Source: Paracoccaceae bacterium (lineage in GTDB: Bacteria > Pseudomonadota > Alphaproteobacteria > Rhodobacterales > Rhodobacteraceae). Taken from it: a stretch of 7,095 bases of DNA. The position numbers were made by a program, and so were the translations under genes. Of this stretch, positions 1-5,570 are shown in pieces. Below the pieces are notes generated by a model. That model was given only the letters and a program-made list of their open reading frames with translations. It did no database searches and was not told the origin of the DNA. The stretch covers positions 1 to 7,095 of the forward strand of contig SKWJ01000440.1 of NCBI GenBank assembly GCA_007128995.1, written 5' to 3'. How positions within the stretch are numbered: position 1 is the first letter of the stretch; every line of letters begins with the position of its first letter.

Positions 1-237
1 ACTCCGGGCGCAGGGCAGGCGCACGTTGGTAGGCTCGCACGATGGACGTCACCGCAGTCGCAGAGAACCCGCTGGCCATCGCGGCCGACACGCTCGTCGT
101 GAACCTGTTCGAAGGCGCCTCCTCACCGTCAGGTACCAGTGGCTCGCTGGACCGGGCCCTCGGGGGTGCGCTCCGTGAACTGATCGCGACGGGCGACGCC
201 ACCGGTCGCGCCGGTGAGGTGAGCGTGCTGTACCCAC

Positions 238-262
238 GTGGGGCGGCCTCGGAAACAGGGTG
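238..262. other. Sequence junction (rearrangement or assembly chimera)
   Basis: Protein similarity to leucyl aminopeptidase ends at residue ~68 (bases 243-245). GC falls from about 72% (181-240) to 58% (241-300) and 55% (301-360), close to the value inside the next gene. No inverted repeat, target-site duplication or recognisable insertion-sequence end is visible here. The exact breakpoint cannot be fixed to better than about 20 bases. Confidence 0.5.
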
Positions 263-293
263 CATGCTCTCTCCGGCATTTCGTTGTTGCAGA

Positions 294-302
294 TGCTACA
301 CT
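294..302 (+). promoter_or_regulatory. Possible extended -10 promoter element ahead of the iron-sulfur gene
   Basis: TGCTACACT matches an extended -10 (TGn followed by a TATAAT-like hexamer), 62 bases before the ATG at 365. No good -35 hexamer lies 16-18 bases upstream, and the likely breakpoint near 245 means the native promoter may have been partly removed. This is weak and is offered only as the best candidate in 245-364. The same interval also has TTGCAG repeated at 287-292 and 312-317. Confidence 0.2.
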
Positions 303-364
303 TGGGCGCATTTGCAGGTTATATGCCCTACAGATAGTCAAGCCAGCGGCGCGAGGAAAGCCCA

Positions 365-2317
365 ATGTCCCAGCCAGACACCATCCGCCTGATCTGCAAT
401 TGTGAAGGGACGATGCACCCCGATGCAGAAGCACTTGATGCGCAGGGGCGCGTTGCCAGCCAGCTTTGCCGGGCACAGCTTGATCATTTTCGCGCGGCCC
501 TTGGACGTTTTGCCAATGTAACCGTAGCCTGTACTCAGGAAGCGCCCCTGTTCTCTGAGATTGCCACTGAAACAGGCTATGCAGGCAATTTGCGGTTTGC
601 CAATATCCGCGAGACTGCGGGCTGGTCGGACGCCGGACGCGAGGCAGGCCCCAAGATGGCCGCCCTGCTTGCCATGGTTGAATGCGAAGCGACCCCGTTC
701 GAGGTGGTCAGCATGGAAAGCAACGGGGTCGCGCTCGTGCTCGGGCGTGATGATGTGGCTCTGGACGCGGCGCGCGATCTCAGCGAGAGCCTTGACATCA
801 CGGTCTTGCTGGTTCCCGGCGCAGATGTCATTCCGCCGCGGCAGACAACCTGGCCCGTTCTTCAAGGGCGCATCCGGCGGGGGGAAGGTCATCTGGGCGC
901 GTTTTCCCTTACTGTTGACGACTATGCCGCCCCTGCCCCCTCATCTCGCGCGAAACTGGAATTCGACGCACCGCGCAATGGCGCAGTGTCGCAATGCGAT
1001 CTGGTGATCGATCTGACCGGTGGGCAGCCGCTGTTTCACGAAACGCGGCCAGGTTATTTCCGTGCCGACCCCCGAGATAGGACTGCCGTCGCCCGGATCG
1101 TGGCGCAAGCAGGACAGATGACGGGAACGTTCGACAAGCCCCGCTATATCGATTTCAGCCCGGCTCTGTGCGCGCATTCGCGCAACACGCTGACAGGCTG
1201 CACGCGCTGCCTTGATCTCTGTCCGACAGGAGCGATTACTTCTGCGGGCGATACGGTCGCGATTGACCCGAATATCTGCGCAGGCTGCGGGCAGTGCGCC
1301 GCCGCCTGCCCGACAGGGGCCGCCGCCTATGCCCTGCCGGTTGTCGAAAACAGTGCTGAACGTTTACGGTCCGGACTTGAAGCCTGGTTTGCGGCAGGCG
1401 CGAAAACCGCGCCAGTGATCCTGTTTCATGATGCGCCTCATGGCATCGGCTTGATCGACGCAAGCGCACGTTTCGGGCGCGGCCTTCCCGCGCATGTCAT
1501 TCCGATGCAGGTGAACGAGCCTTCACAAGTCGGGCCGGAACTTTTGGCGGCCGCTTTAGCCTATGGCGCAGGCGGTGTGCGCGTCCTTGCAAACTCGCGC
1601 CCGGCACATGCTCTTGACGGCCTAGAGGCCAGCCTTGATCTGATCGATTCGATCGCCCAGGCAGCAGGATTCAGCGCCGGACTATGCAGCCTTGTCCAAA
1701 CCGACGACCCTGACATGCTGGAGGCAGTGCTCTGGACCTCTGCCCAGCGCGCGCGGCAGAAGCGTTCGCGCTTCCTTCCTCCATCTGACAAACGGGGCTT
1801 GCTGGTCCTTTCGGTGGAAGAGATGATCCGCACGGCACCTAACCCGGTCAGGACCATGTCATTGCCGAAAGGGGCCCCTTTCGGTGCAGTCGACCTAAAC
1901 CTAGAGACCTGCACTTTGTGCCTGTCTTGTGTCGGGGCCTGCCCGACAGGTGCCCTGTCTGACAATCCTGATATGCCCATGCTGCGGTTTTCGGAATCCG
2001 CCTGTGTGCAATGTGGAATCTGCACGGTCACTTGTCCCGAAAACGCGCTTGCCCTTATTCCGAGAATTGATCTGGATGGCTGGGCGGCCCCCAAGCGGGT
2101 TTTGAAAGAGGAAGCGCCGTTTGCCTGCACCTCGTGTGGGAAGCTTTTCGGAACGAGGTCCAGCATCGAGCGGGTCTTGCAGCGGCTGGATGGCCATTGG
2201 ATGTTCTCAGGTCCGGAAGGCGAAAAACGGCGTGATTTGCTCAGTATGTGCGAGGACTGCCGCACGCGCGAAGTGGTGATCTCCGGGTTCGATCCGCATG
2301 AGAACGTGAATGGCTGA
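365..2317 (+). CDS. Multi-cluster 4Fe-4S ferredoxin-type protein (650 aa)
   Basis: Predicted cytoplasmic electron-transfer or iron-sulfur accessory protein; no signal peptide or membrane segment is seen. Residues 1-60 hold C11-N-C13, C35 and a V-A-C56-T-Q-E-A-P-L-F motif. Cluster I uses C269, C279, C282, C286; cluster II is C305xxC308xxC311xxxC315-P; cluster III is C516xxC519xxC522xxxC526-P; cluster IV is C547xxC550xxC553xxxC557-P. The C-terminus has C588xxC591 and C629xxC632, a zinc-ribbon or rubredoxin-like pair. The start is supported by GAGGAA at 353-358, six bases before the ATG. The ~200 residues between the two dicluster modules (316-515) contain no conserved cysteine pattern. From recollection, proteins of this build in Rhodobacterales lie beside formate dehydrogenase, TorD-like chaperone and DUF3305/DUF3306 genes; none is present here. 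It is convergent with the MoeA operon, with 68 bases between the stops. Iron-sulfur binding is near certain; the physiological partner is inferred. Confidence 0.9.
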   Translation: MSQPDTIRLICNCEGTMHPDAEALDAQGRVASQLCRAQLDHFRAALGRFANVTVACTQEAPLFSEIATETGYAGNLRFANIRETAGWSDAGREAGPKMAALLAMVECEATPFEVVSMESNGVALVLGRDDVALDAARDLSESLDITVLLVPGADVIPPRQTTWPVLQGRIRRGEGHLGAFSLTVDDYAAPAPSSRAKLEFDAPRNGAVSQCDLVIDLTGGQPLFHETRPGYFRADPRDRTAVARIVAQAGQMTGTFDKPRYIDFSPALCAHSRNTLTGCTRCLDLCPTGAITSAGDTVAIDPNICAGCGQCAAACPTGAAAYALPVVENSAERLRSGLEAWFAAGAKTAPVILFHDAPHGIGLIDASARFGRGLPAHVIPMQVNEPSQVGPELLAAALAYGAGGVRVLANSRPAHALDGLEASLDLIDSIAQAAGFSAGLCSLVQTDDPDMLEAVLWTSAQRARQKRSRFLPPSDKRGLLVLSVEEMIRTAPNPVRTMSLPKGAPFGAVDLNLETCTLCLSCVGACPTGALSDNPDMPMLRFSESACVQCGICTVTCPENALALIPRIDLDGWAAPKRVLKEEAPFACTSCGKLFGTRSSIERVLQRLDGHWMFSGPEGEKRRDLLSMCEDCRTREVVISGFDPHENVNG

Positions 2318-2381
2318 TGGCTCAGGGCCGGCCCCTGCAGGAAGAAGAAAGCTGAAGTGCTTGAGCTTTGAAAGATTCTGA
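2310..2381 (+). CDS. Possible 23-codon peptide overlapping the iron-sulfur gene stop
   Basis: An ATG at 2310 lies inside the last codons of the iron-sulfur gene (ATGGCTGA, 8-base overlap) and opens a 23-codon frame ending in TGA at 2379-2381. The start overlap is typical of a translationally coupled next gene in an operon, so this could be the stub of a lost downstream gene. The peptide is basic in its middle (G-R-R-K-L-K) and matches no family I recognise. It may equally be chance. No ribosome-binding site of its own is evident. Confidence 0.15.
   Translation: MADGSGPAPAGRRKLKCLSFERF
2341..2369 (-). terminator. Weak candidate terminator for the MoeA operon
   Basis: On the minus strand, 16 bases after the stop of the MoeA fusion, AAAGCT and AGCTTT (2364-2369 and 2348-2353) form a 6-bp stem with two further A-T pairs inside and a 4-base loop. 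It is followed by the pyrimidine tract CTTCTTC. The stem is AT-rich and the tract is not pure U, so efficiency is doubtful. On the plus strand the hairpin is not followed by T residues. Confidence 0.25.
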
Positions 2382-2385
2382 TGTG

Positions 2386-4308
2386 TCAGGTGCGCCGGAA
2401 GCCCAGCGCCGCTAGCTCTGCTGTGCAGTCGCTGAGTGCCATTTCAAACATATCCAGCGCTTGCGCGTCGCGCGGATGCGACCAGACGGCAAAATCATAA
2501 TGCTCATCTGCGACAGGCAGGAAGCCCAGCCCCAATGCATCTGCCACTGGCTGGATTGCCATGCCCCAGTCTGCACGACTCTGGGCGACGCTCGCGGCAA
2601 CGGCATTATGCGAGGAGGGCTGGTTCCAGTACCCCGACGGGCGCGTTCCGCCAAGCAGCCGGTCAAGCAGCACACGCGTGCCTGACCCCTGATTGCGCCC
2701 CACCATCAGCGTCGCGGGATCGGCCAGAACGGCTGCGAGTATATCGCGAAGCATGCGTCCCTCAAAACGCGGATCCCCCTTGCGAAATACCAGTCCCTGC
2801 AGGCGTCGCCAGCCCTGGATTAGCCGCATCCCATCTGCAAGAAATGACTGATTGTAGACGTCACTCCCTGGGTCCAAAAGATGAATGGGGGCGATATCGC
2901 ATTCGCGCCTGCGAAGCGCCGCCAACCCGCCTTGAGACCCCGTCGCCAAGATGCGTGCCTGCACTCCGCGATCAGCCATCTTCCCGACAACCGCATCAAG
3001 GCCGATGCAATGACTTCCGATAATCGTCAGCCCCCGCGGCCTGACCGCAGCGCCAAACAACTTCACGGGCGCATTGGTTCCTGACGGCAGATGGTCTGCC
3101 AGTTGCGGCACTGTCACGAAACCATCGGCCTGCGCGAAGGCAGTCACGGCGCCAGACCCCTTGGACACCGCATGCGCCACCAGCCCATCTGGGCTTTCTG
3201 TCAGCGCGACCATCGCAAATTCCGTACGCCCGAGTTCCGAGTTCAGGCGAACTGACAGCGTCGCATCGACGCTTGCGACTGCATGCGGCGGCAAGCCTGC
3301 AAGTTTGCGCAATGACGGTGCAACCAGTTCATGGAAGGTGAACATTGCGGAAGTCGGAAAACCGGGCAGCACAACCACTGGCTTGCCATCGCAAACTGCC
3401 AGACACAGCGGCTTGCCGGGCTTGAGCGCCACGCCATGCACAACAATTCCCGGTGCCCCCAGCGCAGCGATGGCCTGTGTCGTCAGATCCCCAGCACCTT
3501 TTGATGTTCCTCCCGACAGGATCAGGCCATCATACGCTGCAAACGCGTCACGCACTGCTTTCATCAAAGCGTCTTGATTATCGCCCACGGCCCCAAGATG
3601 CACGCCCTCGCATCCATTCTCCTGCAAGGCGGCTGCGATGACGGGACCATTTGAATCATAGACCGCTGCCGGGCGCAGCGGGTTCCCGGGTTGCACCAAC
3701 TCGTCCCCCGTCGACAGAACTGCAATGCGCGGACGGCGCCAGACGGTGACCTGGTTCAGCCCGACAGCGGCCAGCATAGCCACTTCACGCGCCCCGAGAG
3801 ACGTGGCGCGCCGCAACAATGTCTGACCGCGCGCGATGTCAGAGCCGGCAAATGAGATATTCTGTCCGGGCGCAAGCGCGCGCGTCACATCAATAAGATC
3901 GCCCGCAGGCTCTGTATGTTCAATCATCACCACGGCATCTGCGCCCCGCGGAATCGGTCCGCCGGTGGCAATCGGGGTGGCTGTGCCCGGCATCACCTCT
4001 AGGGCGGGGTTGGTCCCGCATGCAATCGTCTCGGAATTCAGCGCAAGCCGCGCCGGTTCCGTCGCGGATGCAGCGGTGATGTCTTCCGTCCGAAGGGCAA
4101 ACCCGTCTACTGTTGCCCGATCAAAGGGCGGCGCATCAACGGGTGCTGACACATCCTCGGCAAGAATGCGCCCGCAGACATCAGCCAGACAGACAGTTTC
4201 GACACCCAGCGGAGCAGGACGCAGCGCATCGATAAAGGCTGCCTCAGCAGCATCGCGGGACAGGATATTCAGAAACTGGGCTTGCTCTGGAGCGGACATG
4301 GAGGTCAT
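2386..4308 (-). CDS. moeA: MoeA molybdotransferase fused to PBP-like domain (640 aa)
   Basis: MoeA inserts molybdate into MPT-AMP to give molybdenum cofactor in the cytoplasm. Residues ~20-190 are the MoeA N-terminal domains, with T-V-D68-G-F-A (the catalytic Asp position, D59 in E. coli MoeA) and A-T115-G-G-P-I-P-R-G-A-D. Residues ~192-338 are the molybdopterin-binding domain, with L-S-T-G-D-E203-L, S-G-G-T-S-K-G-A-G-D (265-274), K-P-G-K-P (296-300) and L-P-G-F-P (314-318). Residues ~345-418 are domain IV. Residues ~424-625 are a PBP-like domain related to LysR-type effector or tungstate/molybdate-binding folds, including N-Q-G-S-G-T-R (539-545) and R-A-D-W-G-M-A (578-584). Plain MoeA is ~400 residues, so the extra ~220 are this domain. 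Its ligand is unknown; an oxyanion or cofactor-sensing role is inference. The ATG overlaps the upstream stop (ATGA, 4308-4305), implying translational coupling. A second in-frame ATG lies at 4299 (residue 4). Confidence 0.93.
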   Translation of the reverse strand: MTSMSAPEQAQFLNILSRDAAEAAFIDALRPAPLGVETVCLADVCGRILAEDVSAPVDAPPFDRATVDGFALRTEDITAASATEPARLALNSETIACGTNPALEVMPGTATPIATGGPIPRGADAVVMIEHTEPAGDLIDVTRALAPGQNISFAGSDIARGQTLLRRATSLGAREVAMLAAVGLNQVTVWRRPRIAVLSTGDELVQPGNPLRPAAVYDSNGPVIAAALQENGCEGVHLGAVGDNQDALMKAVRDAFAAYDGLILSGGTSKGAGDLTTQAIAALGAPGIVVHGVALKPGKPLCLAVCDGKPVVVLPGFPTSAMFTFHELVAPSLRKLAGLPPHAVASVDATLSVRLNSELGRTEFAMVALTESPDGLVAHAVSKGSGAVTAFAQADGFVTVPQLADHLPSGTNAPVKLFGAAVRPRGLTIIGSHCIGLDAVVGKMADRGVQARILATGSQGGLAALRRRECDIAPIHLLDPGSDVYNQSFLADGMRLIQGWRRLQGLVFRKGDPRFEGRMLRDILAAVLADPATLMVGRNQGSGTRVLLDRLLGGTRPSGYWNQPSSHNAVAASVAQSRADWGMAIQPVADALGLGFLPVADEHYDFAVWSHPRDAQALDMFEMALSDCTAELAALGFRRT

Positions 4309-5291
4309 CCAAACGGTTGATCGAAAGGCGTGGCAGCGAGTATCTCGCCAGCAGACAGACCCTCGCTTTCGGCTGGGATGATGGCATACCCAGCGGCCTG
4401 AGCGATAGTGTGCAACGACAGGGTCGCAGTCGGGAATGGGGCCCAGCCCCCGGCATGTTCAGCAACCAGGACAAGTTCGGCCATTCCGACCGATGATGTG
4501 ATCTTGCGGATGACAGGGCGACTCTGCTGTCGAGCGCGCGCGCCGCACAGATGTTGCAGTGCCGGTATCCCCAGTCCGAAAAGCCCCGCCAGAAATCCGT
4601 CAAACCGCGCGGGCAAGTGAAGCACAAGACCCACCCCCGTATTTTCGAGCCAAGCTGTATCGGCCGGGGCGAAAGCAAGACGCGGTGAAGGTTCATCAAC
4701 CGTGCGGATTATCAGATCGCCCCCATGCGATACCTGATGCCCGCCCAGTGATTGTGCCCATCTTGATATAAGCTGTGCTTGCAACGGATCCTTCAGAGCA
4801 AGGCGAACACGGGGACGACGCACCGTAACGCTGGAAATCCCGGCGATCGCAGCGGCGAGAGCCTGCCGCGCATCAAATGTGCAGCCAGCTTGGACCAGCA
4901 CACTGCCCGCGCGCCCATCATGTCCGGCGCGGCGCACACCTTCGCCCGGGCCAAGGCTCTGGACAGCCTCTGGCCCTGCCATACCCTCTTCGGTGAAGGT
5001 TGCAGGCAACACGGCATCGCATCCTTCGGGCAAGGCGTCCCCGGGTTTTACATAGACGGGTTTCCCAAGCGGTATGGGCAACGACGTGCTGGCACCCATC
5101 AGATCCAGTGCCGCGACCGCGTATCCGGCGCGCAGGGCTTGTGCCTGCACCGGGATATCGCTTGGTAGGCAAAGGGCATCGGCGAGCACCGCACCTAGCG
5201 CCTTATCTAAGGCCATACGTTCCGACTGCACCGCGGCGCAGGCGGAAAGGGCATCATCAAGACAGGTCTGTAGGGGAACAAGGCATGCCAT
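4305..5291 (-). CDS. Degenerate MoeA-like molybdopterin-binding protein (328 aa)
   Basis: First gene of the leftward operon. It keeps the MoeA domain order: an N-terminal part with R-A-G-Y-A-V (54-59) and L-P-E-G-C-D-A-V-L-P (87-96), a shortened molybdopterin-binding region (~160-250), and a well-preserved domain IV (~262-320, with A-G-Y-A-I-I-P and E-G-L-S-A-G-E). The active-site signatures are gone: the D-G-Y-A motif lacks its Asp (A-G-Y-A), S-T-G-D-E and S-G-G-x-S are absent, and L-P-G-N-P appears as L-P-A-R-F (226-230). It is thus probably not a working molybdotransferase; a scaffold, cofactor carrier or hetero-partner of the adjacent MoeA fusion is inferred. I chose the ATG at 5291 because the MoeA homology begins right after it and GGAGAGAGG (minus strand, 14 bases upstream) is the only purine-rich site. 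Upstream in-frame ATGs at 5342 and 5357 (350 aa) have no ribosome-binding site, and the latter sits inside a dyad. Confidence 0.8.
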   Translation of the reverse strand: MACLVPLQTCLDDALSACAAVQSERMALDKALGAVLADALCLPSDIPVQAQALRAGYAVAALDLMGASTSLPIPLGKPVYVKPGDALPEGCDAVLPATFTEEGMAGPEAVQSLGPGEGVRRAGHDGRAGSVLVQAGCTFDARQALAAAIAGISSVTVRRPRVRLALKDPLQAQLISRWAQSLGGHQVSHGGDLIIRTVDEPSPRLAFAPADTAWLENTGVGLVLHLPARFDGFLAGLFGLGIPALQHLCGARARQQSRPVIRKITSSVGMAELVLVAEHAGGWAPFPTATLSLHTIAQAAGYAIIPAESEGLSAGEILAATPFDQPFG

Positions 5292-5347
5292 GAGGTTAGA
5301 TCTAGCCTCTCTCCCCGCCAAGAACCAGAGCCAAGCTTTCATCAAGT

Positions 5348-5364
5348 GACATTGCACGAATGTC
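5348..5364. promoter_or_regulatory. Inverted repeat, candidate operator of the MoeA operon
   Basis: GACATT-GCACG-AATGTC is a perfect 6-bp inverted repeat with a 5-base spacer, 57 bases upstream of the ATG at 5291. Size and spacing suit a dimeric regulator. No regulator gene is in the window, so the factor is unknown. A hexamer repeat in ~280 bases could also arise by chance. Confidence 0.3.
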
Positions 5365-5424
5365 TATCATTCCTGCCTGAACCGAGCAGCAGCTGCATCA
5401 CAGGACGGGGTCACAGCTCAAGTC

Positions 5425-5465
5425 GTTTTGCTGTGTCGCAAGCTTCTTTTTGGACACAGCAGGAC
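5425..5465. repeat. Long inverted repeat / stem-loop in the divergent intergenic region
   Basis: TGCTGTGTC (5429-5437) and GACACAGCA (5453-5461) are perfectly complementary over 9 bp around a 15-base spacer. In plus-strand RNA the stem extends outward through two G-U wobbles, an A-U and a G-C pair to 5425/5465. Inside, past a bulged G5438, CAAG pairs with TTTG (last pair a wobble), leaving the loop CTTCTT. Neither strand has a U-run after it, so a classic terminator is unlikely. It may be a two-half-site operator or a leader hairpin. A related GTCACAGC lies at 5410-5417. Confidence 0.45.
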
Positions 5466-5482
5466 CATTCCACAGGGCCATA

Positions 5483-5543
5483 TGAATTTTTATTTAAGTA
5501 TAAAATATTTAAGCTTGAAAATTTATCCCACGCGTTCCAGACT
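5483..5543 (+). promoter_or_regulatory. Candidate promoter of the flavoprotein gene
   Basis: The stretch 5483-5526 is strikingly AT-rich for this genome and contains TATAAAAT (5499-5506) and TTGAAA (5515-5520). One reading uses TTGAAA as the -35, with a poor -10 (CAGACT, 5538-5543) after 17 bases and the AT tract as an UP-like element. Another uses TAAAAT (5501-5506, 5 of 6 to consensus) as a -10 with no convincing -35. In the first reading the -10 falls inside the dyad at 5535-5552, which would suit a repressor. Confidence 0.35.
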
Positions 5544-5552
5544 GTTCTGGAA
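5535..5552. promoter_or_regulatory. Perfect 7-4-7 palindrome, likely operator for the flavoprotein gene
   Basis: TTCCAGA-CTGT-TCTGGAA is a perfect 7-bp inverted repeat with a 4-base spacer, ending 2 bases before the ribosome-binding site of the gene at 5571. The 18-bp size and position are typical of operators bound by TetR-, GntR- or MarR-type dimers, which often control aromatic acyl-CoA catabolic genes in response to the CoA substrate. The regulator is not in the window. A small RNA hairpin just ahead of the ribosome-binding site is the alternative. Confidence 0.5.
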
Positions 5553-5554
5553 AC

Positions 5555-5562
5555 AAGGGGAG
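5555..5562 (+). promoter_or_regulatory. Ribosome-binding site of the flavoprotein gene
   Basis: AAGGGGAG ends 8 bases before the ATG at 5571, a good spacing. It decides between this ATG and one at 5566, which is only 3 bases away and opens a two-codon frame (ATG GCA TGA) whose stop overlaps the true start. Confidence 0.7.
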
Positions 5563-5570
5563 CATATGGC

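Larger units (their letters stand above)
42..392 (+). pseudogene. Truncated M17 leucyl aminopeptidase, N-terminal fragment only
   Basis: The first ~68 residues of this frame resemble the N-terminal macro-like domain of M17 (PepA-type) leucyl aminopeptidases. A short strand leads to a DTLVVNLFEG segment, then S-L-D-R-A-L-G-G-A-L (residues 35-44), then G-E-V-S-V-L-Y-P-R-G-A (58-68), matching the family pattern that normally continues into a second strand ending in V-G-L-G. Here the match stops at about base 245. The remaining ~48 residues are Cys-rich nonsense read from the leader of the next gene, overlapping its first 28 bases. The whole C-terminal metallopeptidase domain (normally ~300 residues with the metal ligands) is missing, so no peptidase activity is possible. 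GTAGG at 29-33 is a weak ribosome-binding site for the ATG. GC is about 67% (61-120) and 72% (181-240) by count, against about 53% at 541-600. The family call is from recognised motifs, not a search. It could be a real broken gene or a chimeric contig end. Confidence 0.6.

Noticed and set aside
338..892. 184-codon open frame on the minus strand
   Set aside because: It lies antisense to the iron-sulfur gene, shows no recognisable domain and is explained by GC-rich coding of the opposite strand.
1561..2265. 234-codon open frame on the minus strand
   Set aside because: It is antisense to the region encoding clusters III and IV, whose plus-strand motifs are unmistakable; the minus-strand protein is low-complexity Ser/Arg-rich.
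2325..2334. GGGCCGGCCC palindrome as a terminator of the iron-sulfur gene
   Set aside because: A perfect 10-bp palindrome leaves no loop and is not followed by T residues on either strand; it is more likely chance in GC-rich DNA.
2436..3023. 195-codon open frame on the plus strand
   Set aside because: It is antisense to the PBP-like domain of the MoeA fusion, and its Arg/Pro/Ala-rich product resembles no family.
3836..4381. 181-codon open frame on the plus strand spanning the MoeA operon overlap
   Set aside because: It opposes conserved MoeA motifs and has a shadow-like Ala/Ser/Arg-rich composition.
5292..5570. Molybdenum-cofactor riboswitch or FNR-type box
   Set aside because: I found no recognisable Moco RNA fold and no TTGAT-N4-ATCAA sequence; the hairpin at 5425-5465 is nearer to the flavoprotein gene and too simple.
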